Positions 25,436 to 33,564 of a stretch of DNA of 64,000 bases are shown piece by piece (position 1 is the stretch's first letter; the number at the start of each line of letters is the position of its first letter). A program made the translations under genes and the position numbers. The stretch covers positions 159,722-223,721 of the forward strand of contig NZ_VSST01000034.1 in NCBI RefSeq assembly GCF_019402665.1, read 5' to 3'. Below the pieces are notes generated by a model. The model worked only from the letters and a program-made list of their open reading frames with translations, did no database searches and was not told where the DNA came from. Origin of the DNA: Bradyrhizobium canariense. Lineage in GTDB: Bacteria > Pseudomonadota > Alphaproteobacteria > Rhizobiales > Xanthobacteraceae.

Positions 25436-26137
25436 ATGCTGACCCAGACGATCAACACCCAGGCGATCAAGACCCAGATCAACGGCAGCAAGATCGCCCC
25501 GGGCCATCCCGTCTCCGACCAGTTCGGCGCGATTGCCGGCCATGTTGGCCTCGTTGCCACCGAGTTCTCCTATCGCAAGGAAGAGGAGATCTATGGCGAG
25601 GACGAGCCGGCCGAGTATGTCTATCAGGTCGTCACCGGCGCCGTGCGCAGCTACAAGCTCCTCTCCGACGGCCGCCGCCAGATCGGCTCCTTCCACCTTT
25701 CCGGCGACGTATTCGGCCTCGAATCCGGCACCACTCACCGCCTTGCTGCTGAAGCTATCATCGACACCACGGTGCGCCTCGTGAAGCGCGCGAGCCTCGA
25801 GAAGGCCGCAGCCACCGACGTCCAGGTCGCCCGCAAGCTCTGGGCCATGACCGCCGGTGAGCTTCGCCACGCCGAAGACCACATGCTGCTGCTGGGCCGC
25901 AAGACCGCGATGGAGCGCGTCGCAACCTTCCTGCTCGAAATGGACCGCCGCCTCGCGGTTGCCGGCATGATGGCGCTGCCGATGTGCCGCCGCGACATCG
26001 GCGACTATCTCGGTCTCACGCTCGAGACCGTCTCGCGCGCGCTGTCACTGCTTCACGCCCAAGGCATTCTCGGCTTCTCCGGTGCACGCCAGATCGTGTT
26101 GCGCAACCGCGCACGCCTGCACAATCTCGACGCCTGA
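25436..26137 (+). CDS. fixK2: CRP/FNR-family activator FixK2
   Basis: This 233-residue regulator has an N-terminal cyclic-nucleotide-like barrel without FNR-type cluster cysteines, a dimer helix and a C-terminal winged HTH. The recognition segment is RRDIGDYLGLTLETVSRALS, with Glu and Arg that read TTGAT half sites. The only nearby cysteine (LPMCRRD) corresponds to the redox-sensitive Cys183 of B. japonicum FixK2. ATG 25436 is chosen over ATG 25427 because GGAG lies nine bases before it. FixJ should activate it, and it should activate fixNOQP and fixGHIS. Confidence 0.96.
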   Translation: MLTQTINTQAIKTQINGSKIAPGHPVSDQFGAIAGHVGLVATEFSYRKEEEIYGEDEPAEYVYQVVTGAVRSYKLLSDGRRQIGSFHLSGDVFGLESGTTHRLAAEAIIDTTVRLVKRASLEKAAATDVQVARKLWAMTAGELRHAEDHMLLLGRKTAMERVATFLLEMDRRLAVAGMMALPMCRRDIGDYLGLTLETVSRALSLLHAQGILGFSGARQIVLRNRARLHNLDA

Positions 26138-26158
26138 TCTCCTCTCTCCCACCCGCTC

Positions 26159-26197
26159 ATGGCCGGCTGAATTGGTTCAGCCGGCCATTTCTTTTGC
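26159..26197 (+). terminator. Intrinsic terminator of fixK2
   Basis: A perfect 13-base stem, ATGGCCGGCTGAA/TTCAGCCGGCCAT, with loop TTGG is followed by TTCTTTTGC on the plus strand. The right arm overlaps the last codons and stop of the convergent MFS gene (stop at 26177). Confidence 0.85.
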
Positions 26198-27517
26198 TGC
26201 GATCATGCCCTTGCGCCGCGTCTCCGGCATCACAAGCAGAATAAGCAGAAGTCCCGTCGCCGCGACGCCGGACAATCCGGTGAACGCCATGGCATTGCCG
26301 AATTTATCGCTGACATAGCCGCCAAGCGCGGTGCTCATCGACGCGCCGATGCCCATCGCCGTGCCGACGATGCCCTGCGCGAGGTTGAAATGGCCGCTGC
26401 CGAAGGCGACGTCGGCCACGATCAGCGGGATCATCACCGCGAACACCGCCGCGGTGAGGCCGTCGAACACCTGCACCAGCACCAGCAGATACGGATCGCG
26501 CACGGTCGCGAACAGCAGACCGCGAATCGTCAGCGCCGCGAATCCGATCAGCAGCAGCGGCCTGCGGCCCCATGCTTGCGCCTTGCGCCCTACGCTCGGC
26601 GACAGCAGCGCCACGATCGCCTGCGGCACGACGATGCAAAACGCGACGAGCACCGTCGCCCACTCGCTCGATCGCGCCGTCACCGCGCTTGCCATCAGCG
26701 GCATCATCGAGGCGTTCGCGAGCTGCAACAAGAGCACGCTGAGCGCGAAGACAATGAGCGGCCGCTGCCGGATCAAGTGCCAGATATTGGTGTCGCCGCG
26801 ATCCTCCGCCTCGCGCGGCATCTCGCCGTGACAGCGTGCGATGTCGACCTCGTGCTCGCGGATGCGAGAGAGGGCGATCAAGGTGGGGATTGCGAGCAGG
26901 AAGGTGACCAGGAACACCGAGCGGCTCGACAGCAGATAGCCGGCCGTTCCCATCACCGCGGCCGCAACACCGTTGCCAAGCGAGGCAAAGCGCGCGTTGC
27001 GGCCGAGACGCTCGCCGATCGCGAGCGGGCCGACCAGACCGAGACTGATTGCCGCGATCGCCGGTCCGAGCACGCAGCTCGCGGCGGCGTGCAAGGTGGC
27101 CGCAGCCACCACCACGGGGAAGATCGGCATCGCCGCATAGGCGAGCGCGCAGCAGCCGATGGTGGCGATGGCGAGGCCTGCGACCAGTCGCTCGGATTTC
27201 GCGGCATCGATGATGGCGCCGCCCGGCATCTGGCCGATCAAGGCAACGATGCCGCCGATCGACAGCACGAGGCCGATCTCGACCTGGGTCCATTTCTGGG
27301 TCGTCAGATAAACCGCGATGAACGGCCCGAATCCGGTCTGCACGTCGGCGAGGAAGAAGATGAACCAGTCGAGGCCGCGCAGACTCTGGCGCGACGGCGC
27401 CGGAATGCCGGCAGGCGACGGCGTGGAAACGTTGTCCTGCTCAACGCGGCCCTCGCGATCCGCATGATTCGGCTTCCTCGACAACAGCACCGGCGGCCAT
27501 CCCTCCCCGCGCCTCAC
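26177..27517 (-). CDS. MFS transporter
   Basis: This protein of about 446 residues has a ~45-residue hydrophilic N-terminus and 12 predicted helices, with the loop 2-3 motif GQMPGGAIIDAAKSERL and the loop 8-9 motif SPSVGRKAQAWGRRPLL. The GTG start at 27517 overlaps the stop of the upstream PRC-barrel gene by four bases, so the two are translationally coupled. Substrate is unknown. Its stop codon lies inside the fixK2 terminator stem. Confidence 0.82.
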   Translation of the reverse strand: MRRGEGWPPVLLSRKPNHADREGRVEQDNVSTPSPAGIPAPSRQSLRGLDWFIFFLADVQTGFGPFIAVYLTTQKWTQVEIGLVLSIGGIVALIGQMPGGAIIDAAKSERLVAGLAIATIGCCALAYAAMPIFPVVVAAATLHAAASCVLGPAIAAISLGLVGPLAIGERLGRNARFASLGNGVAAAVMGTAGYLLSSRSVFLVTFLLAIPTLIALSRIREHEVDIARCHGEMPREAEDRGDTNIWHLIRQRPLIVFALSVLLLQLANASMMPLMASAVTARSSEWATVLVAFCIVVPQAIVALLSPSVGRKAQAWGRRPLLLIGFAALTIRGLLFATVRDPYLLVLVQVFDGLTAAVFAVMIPLIVADVAFGSGHFNLAQGIVGTAMGIGASMSTALGGYVSDKFGNAMAFTGLSGVAATGLLLILLVMPETRRKGMIAAKEMAG

Positions 27518-28035
27518 TGAACAGCTTGCAGCGGCTGCAGGCTGCCGGACGCGCCGAGCACCACCATCGGCGTGTCCTCCTTGTATTCCGGCGCGGCTGC
27601 GACCTGTGCCTTGGTCAATTCCAGCGTGATGCTGTCCTTCTTGTTGACGATCTTGCCGAACCGCATCGCGTTCCAGTCCACCACGATCTTGCGGCTGCCG
27701 ACGCCGAGGAAGCCGCCGAAATCGATCACGGCGGCGCGCACGTGCCCGCTCCGATCGACGATGACGTCGACGATGCGGCCCATGTCCTCGTTCGCCGCGC
27801 TGAGCACGTCACGGCCAAGCACACCGTGCGCATCGCTCGCGCCGATGATCGTGACCGACGGTGGTGGCGCGGCATTCTTGGGCGTGACGGGGACCGATGA
27901 CGCCGGCGGCTGCGCCGTCGGCGGTGCATTCGCTTCAGTCGCGGGTGCGGGCGACTCCTCCGCGGCACGTGACACGGCGAGCGTCATCCCGCAGACGATC
28001 ACGACGCCCAGGGCCAACCATCCGGCGGTACGCAT
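27514..28035 (-). CDS. Exported PRC-barrel domain protein
   Basis: This 173-residue protein has a signal peptide or anchor (GWLALGVVIVCGMTLAVSRA), a Pro/Ala-rich linker of about 45 residues, and a PRC-barrel domain (VLGRDVLSAANEDMGRIVDV, then AAVIDFGGFLGVGSRKI). PRC barrels are small beta domains found in envelope and RNA-related proteins. GGGAGGAGG precedes ATG 28035, so the longer frame to 28131 is rejected. It overlaps the MFS gene downstream and follows the glycosidase gene by 22 bases. Confidence 0.85.
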   Translation of the reverse strand: MRTAGWLALGVVIVCGMTLAVSRAAEESPAPATEANAPPTAQPPASSVPVTPKNAAPPPSVTIIGASDAHGVLGRDVLSAANEDMGRIVDVIVDRSGHVRAAVIDFGGFLGVGSRKIVVDWNAMRFGKIVNKKDSITLELTKAQVAAAPEYKEDTPMVVLGASGSLQPLQAVQ

Positions 28036-28057
28036 GCACCCTCCTCCCGGCGCGCCG

Positions 28058-30262
28058 CTAGCGCGCCAGCACGATCGAGACCTGGATCTGGCCACGCGTG
28101 CGCAACACTTCCAGCGCCACGTCATCGCCATGGCGGCTGACGCGCAGGTCCACGCTGGACTCGCCCAGACGCAGATCGCGCAAAATCACCTCGTGCAGAA
28201 ACGCCGGCAGATGCGGATTGCGCAGCCGGATCTCGCCGCGGTCCACGTCGAACTCCATGCCCAGCGCCGCCTCCAATAGCGTGAACGCCGTTGCGCTGGC
28301 CCAGGCCTGCGGCGCGCAGGCGACCGGATAGAGCGTCGGGCCGCGCCGCTTTTCGCGCCGGAAGCCGCAGAACAATTCGGGCAAGCGGCGCAGGTCCATG
28401 TAGGTCGCGGCGTCGAACAGTCCCTTGAAGACATGCGCGACCGAATGCTTGAGCCCGTAGCGCGCGAGCCCGAGCGCGATCAGCGCATTGTCGTGCGGCC
28501 AGATCGACCCGTCATGATAGGACATCGGGTTGTATCGCACCTCGCCGACAGCGACGGTGCGGATGCCCCAGCCCGAGAAGAAATGCGGCCGCATCAAATC
28601 GGCGGCGACGAGGCGCGCGCGGTCCTCGCGGATCATGCCGCTGAACAGGATCTGGCCGGCGTTCGAGGTCCGCACCTTGCAGGGCCGCTTCTTGCCGTCG
28701 AGCGCAAGCGCATAGGTGCCGAGCTCCTCGCACCAGAACGCGGTCTCGAAACGCTCGGCCAGCGCCTTGGCTTCGGCCTCGAGCTTCCTGGCGAGATCAG
28801 GCTTGCCGAGCCGGAGCGCGCAGCGCGCGGCGAGCCGCTTGGCGGCAAAGACGTAACCTTGCACTTCGGCCAGCGCGAGATTGCCTTCCGCAAGCTGGCC
28901 ATCGGCATGGAAGATCGCGTCGTAGGAATCCTTCCAGCCCTGGTTGGCGAGGCCCTTTTCCGTGGCGCGCTGATATTCGACGAAGCCGTCCTTGTCGGGG
29001 TCACCGGGGCCGTCGATCCAGGCCAACCCCGCTTCGATGGCCGGCCACAGCTCGGTCAATGTCTTCTCGTCGCCGGTGCGTTCGAAATAGCTTCCTGCCA
29101 GCAGGACGAACAAGGCCGTGGAATCGACGCTACCGTAATATTGCGCGAACGGTACCTCCCGCAGCGCCGCCATCTCGCCGCCGCGCATCTCATGCAGGAT
29201 CTTGCCCGGCGCGGCATCGGCGAGCGGATCGACCGCCTTGGCCTGGAAATGGGCGAGCCGCCGCAGCACGCCCTTGGCGATCCGCGGATCGACCCACAGC
29301 ATCTGTAGCGCGGTGATCAGCCCGTCGCGGCCGAACGTCGTCGAGTACCAGGGAATCCCCGCATAGGGATAGCGGCCCTGCGGCGTCTCCGTCATCAGCA
29401 TGTTGAGGTCGGCCATGGCCTGGCACAGCACCTCGTTGAAGATGTTGTTGGAGGTCTCGATGCTGGCGGCGCCGATCGTCGATCGGCGCATCTCGCGGCG
29501 GTGGGCGAGCAGGCTTCTGAAAAAGCGCGCCGGCTTCTCGGCGACCGGCCGGTTGCAGGACACGGCCACGAACAGGGATTTCGACTCATGCGGGTCGAGT
29601 TCGAGCTGCCAGGTCGCGGCATTCACGGACAGTTTCGTTGGGCGCGGATCGAAATGCAAGCCCGTGGTGCGCTCGGCATCGTCAAGACCGCGGTAGTCGA
29701 ACAGCACGTCGGTCGGTCCCAACAGCCGGCTCGAGCCGATGCCGCGGCGCGCGCGCCGCTCGCCGCGGACTTCGAACAGATCGGCGAAGTCGTTATCGAA
29801 CAGCAGCGTCAGCGCGAAGCCGGCCGGGCGGTCGCCGTGGTTCTGCACGCCGATGCGCTGATAGGCGGTGCCGCGCCACAGGAAGATCGTGCGCACGATG
29901 TGCAGCAGGTCCTTTTGCAGCACGAGGCTGCCCTGCCGGTAGATGTCCGGATTGGTGAGATCGACGGTCAGGGCTGAATTGTCGTCGCGCAGGTTCGAGC
30001 CCAGCAGCAACGGCTGGAGATCGTCGAGCACGAGCTCGAGCCTCGCAAGATAGCGCGTGTCGTGGTGGAACAGGCCATCGGGCCCGCCAGCCGAAGCGCC
30101 GATGTCGCCATGGCTGTCGAGCACGATAAAGGTGTCGTCGTGCTTGAGCGAACGCCGCGGCCGCGCCGACGGTCCTGTCATCGGAATATAGAACGGCTGC
30201 TCCGCGACCTGGTCCACGGTCCGCGTCACGGAGACGAATTGGGTAACGGCTTCAGCCGACAT
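28058..30262 (-). CDS. Glycogen-debranching-type glycoside hydrolase (amylo-alpha-1,6-glucosidase family)
   Basis: This 734-residue protein has an N-terminal beta domain (GPDGLFHHDTRYLARLEL, the GDE_N-type signature) and an (alpha/alpha)6 barrel. Barrel blocks include YPYAGIPWYSTTFGRDGLIT, WIDGPGDPDKDGFVEYQ, NQGWKDSYDAIFH and HDGSIWPHDNALIALGL; the acidic residues there are likely catalytic. No signal peptide is seen. Members are annotated as glycogen debranching enzymes, but many act on other alpha-glucosides, and the substrate is not proven here. GGGGAG precedes ATG 30262. Confidence 0.85.
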   Translation of the reverse strand: MSAEAVTQFVSVTRTVDQVAEQPFYIPMTGPSARPRRSLKHDDTFIVLDSHGDIGASAGGPDGLFHHDTRYLARLELVLDDLQPLLLGSNLRDDNSALTVDLTNPDIYRQGSLVLQKDLLHIVRTIFLWRGTAYQRIGVQNHGDRPAGFALTLLFDNDFADLFEVRGERRARRGIGSSRLLGPTDVLFDYRGLDDAERTTGLHFDPRPTKLSVNAATWQLELDPHESKSLFVAVSCNRPVAEKPARFFRSLLAHRREMRRSTIGAASIETSNNIFNEVLCQAMADLNMLMTETPQGRYPYAGIPWYSTTFGRDGLITALQMLWVDPRIAKGVLRRLAHFQAKAVDPLADAAPGKILHEMRGGEMAALREVPFAQYYGSVDSTALFVLLAGSYFERTGDEKTLTELWPAIEAGLAWIDGPGDPDKDGFVEYQRATEKGLANQGWKDSYDAIFHADGQLAEGNLALAEVQGYVFAAKRLAARCALRLGKPDLARKLEAEAKALAERFETAFWCEELGTYALALDGKKRPCKVRTSNAGQILFSGMIREDRARLVAADLMRPHFFSGWGIRTVAVGEVRYNPMSYHDGSIWPHDNALIALGLARYGLKHSVAHVFKGLFDAATYMDLRRLPELFCGFRREKRRGPTLYPVACAPQAWASATAFTLLEAALGMEFDVDRGEIRLRNPHLPAFLHEVILRDLRLGESSVDLRVSRHGDDVALEVLRTRGQIQVSIVLAR

Positions 30263-30318
30263 CAGCAGCTCCCCTGCGCTTGTTTCGACACGCAACCGAC
30301 TCGAACGCGACTGTTGGT

Positions 30319-32082
30319 TTACGCGGCGGCTTGGGCGAGCCGGCTCATTTCCTGCGTGACCAGCTCACGATAGGGACCGTGGCCCTGCATCAGACGCTCG
30401 GGCGACCCGTCCTCGATGATCTTACCACCCCTCAACACGACCACGCGATCGAAATTGCGCAGGGTCGCGAGGCGGTGGGCGATCGCGATGACGGTGCGGC
30501 CGCGCATCAGCCGCGACAACGCCTCACGGATCGCCTCCTCGGATTCGCTGTCGAGCGCGGCGGTCGCCTCGTCCAGCAGCAGGATCGGCGCGTCCTTCAG
30601 GAAGGCGCGCGCGATCGCGATGCGCTGGCGCTGACCGCCGGACATCTTGACACCGCGGTCGCCGACCATGGTGTCGAGACCGCCAGGCAGGCTTTCGACG
30701 AAATCGCAGCGCGCCGCAATCGCGGCACGCAGCACCTCGTCGTCGGTCGCGTTCGGGCGGCCATAGCGGATGTTCTCGCGAATCGAGCGGTGGAACAGCG
30801 AGATGTCCTGCGGCACGACGGAGATCGCCTCGCGCAGACTCTGCTGCGTCACCTTGGAAATGTCCTGGCCGTCGACGGTGATGCTGCCCTCGTCGGTGTC
30901 GTAGAAGCGCTGGAGCAGCGTGAACAGCGTCGACTTGCCGCCGCCGGACTGGCCGACCAGGCCGACGCGCTGGCCGGGTTGCAGGCGCAGGCTGAAGCGC
31001 TCGAAGATCTTTTCGCCGCCGGGATAGCCGAAGGTGACATTGTTGAACGCGATCGCGGCGCCGCTCTTCACCAGCGGCTCGGCCTCGGGGTGGTCGCGCA
31101 ATTCATGCGGCACCAGCAGCGTGGCGATCGCCTCGGTCAGCCGCGCAACGTGCTGGGTGACGTCGACCAACGCCACCGCAAGATCGCGCGTCGCGTTCAG
31201 AATGGAGAGACCGAGGGTGCAGACCAGCACCACGTCGCCGGTGGTCGCCCGGCCATCCTGCCAGAGCATGATCGCCCAGGCCATCAGGGCGATCGTGAGC
31301 ACGACAGTGACGCCGGCATGGATAAGCCGCAGCTTCTCCAGATAGCGCAGGCTGCGGCCGCGGGCGGTGAGCTCCCGGTTCACAGTCGCGTCGAACCGCT
31401 CATGCTCGTGCCCGATGCCGCAGAAGGCGCGCACCAGCGGCATGTTGCTGATGACGTCGATCATCTCGCCGTCGACGACGGCGGCCTTGTCGGCGAAGTC
31501 GTCATGCAGCGGCTTTCCCGCGGCAGCGAGACGGAACATCGCAAGCACCATCCCGCCGGCAATCACCATCAGGCCGAGTGCCATGTAAGGGCTGACGGTT
31601 CCAATCAGAGCGATGGCCGCAACCGTCGCGATGCACGGCGGCAACACATTCCAGACGAACATGTTTTCGACCGTGAACACCGCATTCGACGTCGCCGTGA
31701 TGCGGCTGGTCAGCATGCCGGGCATGCGGTCGGAGAAGTAGCTCGGCGCATGGCCGGTCAGATGACGAAATATGTCACGGCGTAAATCACCCGTGACACG
31801 AACGAAGGTGAAGCTGGCGGTCCAGCTCGCGATCCGCCAAAGGAAATTGTCGGCGGCGATCAGCGTCATGAGGAAAATGAATGCCAGCCATACGCTCCCA
31901 CCATGAGAAGCGCCCGCCGACAGACTGTCGACGAGGGATTTGACGCCGTACTGCGTGCCTACGGAGCAGGCAACGGCCGCCACCACAGCCGTCAGGATCA
32001 CGAGATGCGACGCGAGCCGACGCCGAAGATAGCGCAAAACAAAGGCAAACGGCCGGTGCGCATACCCAGAAAGATGATCCAT
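30319..32082 (-). CDS. ABC exporter (fused permease-ATPase)
   Basis: This ~587-residue half-transporter has six helices followed by an ATPase domain. It shows Walker A GQSGGGKST, the signature MSGGQRQRIAIARAF, Walker B ILLLDEATAALD and the switch His in IAIAHRL. It resembles MsbA/Atm1/NdvA-type lipid or glucan exporters. The frame is open to 32514, but the added residues are not family-like. ATG 32082 (MDHLSGYAHRP) is chosen, although its ribosome site is weak. It lies 56 bases before the debranching-type gene in the same direction, hinting at a shared glycan substrate (inference). Confidence 0.85.
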   Translation of the reverse strand: MDHLSGYAHRPFAFVLRYLRRRLASHLVILTAVVAAVACSVGTQYGVKSLVDSLSAGASHGGSVWLAFIFLMTLIAADNFLWRIASWTASFTFVRVTGDLRRDIFRHLTGHAPSYFSDRMPGMLTSRITATSNAVFTVENMFVWNVLPPCIATVAAIALIGTVSPYMALGLMVIAGGMVLAMFRLAAAGKPLHDDFADKAAVVDGEMIDVISNMPLVRAFCGIGHEHERFDATVNRELTARGRSLRYLEKLRLIHAGVTVVLTIALMAWAIMLWQDGRATTGDVVLVCTLGLSILNATRDLAVALVDVTQHVARLTEAIATLLVPHELRDHPEAEPLVKSGAAIAFNNVTFGYPGGEKIFERFSLRLQPGQRVGLVGQSGGGKSTLFTLLQRFYDTDEGSITVDGQDISKVTQQSLREAISVVPQDISLFHRSIRENIRYGRPNATDDEVLRAAIAARCDFVESLPGGLDTMVGDRGVKMSGGQRQRIAIARAFLKDAPILLLDEATAALDSESEEAIREALSRLMRGRTVIAIAHRLATLRNFDRVVVLRGGKIIEDGSPERLMQGHGPYRELVTQEMSRLAQAAA

Positions 32083-32360
32083 GTGACTATTGACCCCGTC
32101 GTGATGATTCAAACTTTTGTTGTTAGCCGACTGAACATCGACCACCTCGCCTCGGTTCCCGGGCACACTCATCACGACATGCGGATGCGGGCGTTCTGCG
32201 AAGATGTGATGGCAGCATCGCGACGGGCATCCGACGTGTCGAATAAGTAACGTTCGGAAGGAGGAACTTCGCAAGTGCGGGAACGTTCCCTTGTTTGGCG
32301 TGCCGGTGCTGAACAGGCGGGGGCTTTCTACAATCATGATCGCACAGAGGAGATGGTGAG

Positions 32361-33431
32361 ATGCGCATCGCGCAGGTAGCTCCGTTGACGGAGGCTGTTC
32401 CACCCAAGCTGTATGGCGGCACCGAGCGGGTGGTGCATTGGTTGACGGAAGAGCTGGTGGCCCTTGGGCACGATGTGACGCTGTTCGCCAGCGGCGACTC
32501 GCAAACCTCGGCAAAGCTGGATGCGCTGTGGCCGCGGGCGCTCCGCCTCGACGGTTCCGTGCGCGATCCCAATGCGCTGCACATGGTGATGCTGGAGCGG
32601 GTGCGGCAGAAATGTGACGACGAGGAGTTCGACTTCCTCCACTTCCATCTCGATTATTATCCGTGGTCGCTGTTCTACCGGCAGCCGACGCCGTTCCTGA
32701 CCACGCTGCACGGCCGGCTCGACCTGCCGGAGCATCAGCCGGTCTTCAACACCTTCTCGAAGGTCCCCGTCATCTCGATCTCGAACGCGCAGCGCCGGCC
32801 GGTGCCGCAGGCCAATTGGGTGAGGACGATCCACCACGGCCTGCCCGAGAACCTGCTGACGCCGAAGCCGGCGAAACAGGAATACCTCGCCGTGCTCGGC
32901 CGCATCGCGCCGGAAAAGGGCGTCGACCGCGCCATCAAGATCGCGACGCATTGCGGCATTCCGCTCAGGATCGCCGCCAAAGTCGATCGAGCCGACCAGG
33001 ATTACTATGACGAGCTGATCCGGCCGATGATCGAGAACAATCCGCTGGTGGAATTCATCGGCGAGATCAGCGATCACGAGAAGTCGGACTTTTTGAGCGG
33101 CGCGCTCGGCCTCTTGTTGCCGATCGACTGGCCGGAGCCGTTCGGCCTGGTGATGATCGAAGCCATGGCCTGCGGAACGCCGGTCATCGCCTTCAACCGC
33201 GGCTCGGTGCCGGAGATCATCGACGAGGGCCTCACCGGCTTCGTCGTCGAGGACGTCCTCAGCGCAGCCGGCGTCGTCGGTCGCCTGTCGCAACTCGACC
33301 GCTCCGTCATCCGCAAGCAATTCGAGACGCGCTTCACGGCGCGGCGGATGGCGCTGGATTATCTCGCGGCCTATCGGAGCCTTGGCGAGGAACAGGCGCC
33401 GCGGATCAAGCTGGTGAGCAGCGCGGAGTAG
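32361..33431 (+). CDS. Family 4 glycosyltransferase
   Basis: This 356-residue GT-B enzyme has the N-terminal MRIAQVAPLTEAVPPKLYGG glycine-rich strand, the linker TIHHGLPENLL, the donor-site motif LGRIAPEKGVDRAI, and the E-x7-E motif EPFGLVMIEAMACGTPVIAF. Transfer is with retention of configuration, and the donor is a nucleotide sugar. AGAGGAGATGG precedes the ATG. It is transcribed away from the ABC exporter across a 278-base gap that carries no gene. Confidence 0.9.
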   Translation: MRIAQVAPLTEAVPPKLYGGTERVVHWLTEELVALGHDVTLFASGDSQTSAKLDALWPRALRLDGSVRDPNALHMVMLERVRQKCDDEEFDFLHFHLDYYPWSLFYRQPTPFLTTLHGRLDLPEHQPVFNTFSKVPVISISNAQRRPVPQANWVRTIHHGLPENLLTPKPAKQEYLAVLGRIAPEKGVDRAIKIATHCGIPLRIAAKVDRADQDYYDELIRPMIENNPLVEFIGEISDHEKSDFLSGALGLLLPIDWPEPFGLVMIEAMACGTPVIAFNRGSVPEIIDEGLTGFVVEDVLSAAGVVGRLSQLDRSVIRKQFETRFTARRMALDYLAAYRSLGEEQAPRIKLVSSAE

Positions 33432-33434
33432 CCG

Positions 33435-33542
33435 CTGTCATGCCCCGCGCTGGCGGGGCATCCAGTACGCCGCGGCAGCAGTTTGCTCACGCAACTCCCG
33501 CCGCGGAGTACTGGATCGTCCGGTCAAGCCGGACGATGACAG
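33435..33542. repeat. Palindromic intergenic repeat, family R3
   Basis: The ends CTGTCAT/ATGACAG and the inner arms TCCAGTACgCCGCGG (33461-33475) and CCGCGGaGTACTGGA (33501-33515) make a long hairpin. Side hairpins are CATGCCCCGC-GCTG-GCGGGGCAT and GTCCGG-TCAAG-CCGGAC. It lies between the convergent ends of the glycosyltransferase and alkylsulfatase genes. Confidence 0.75.
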
Positions 33543-33564
33543 TGGGAACGCGGTGACGGCTGCG

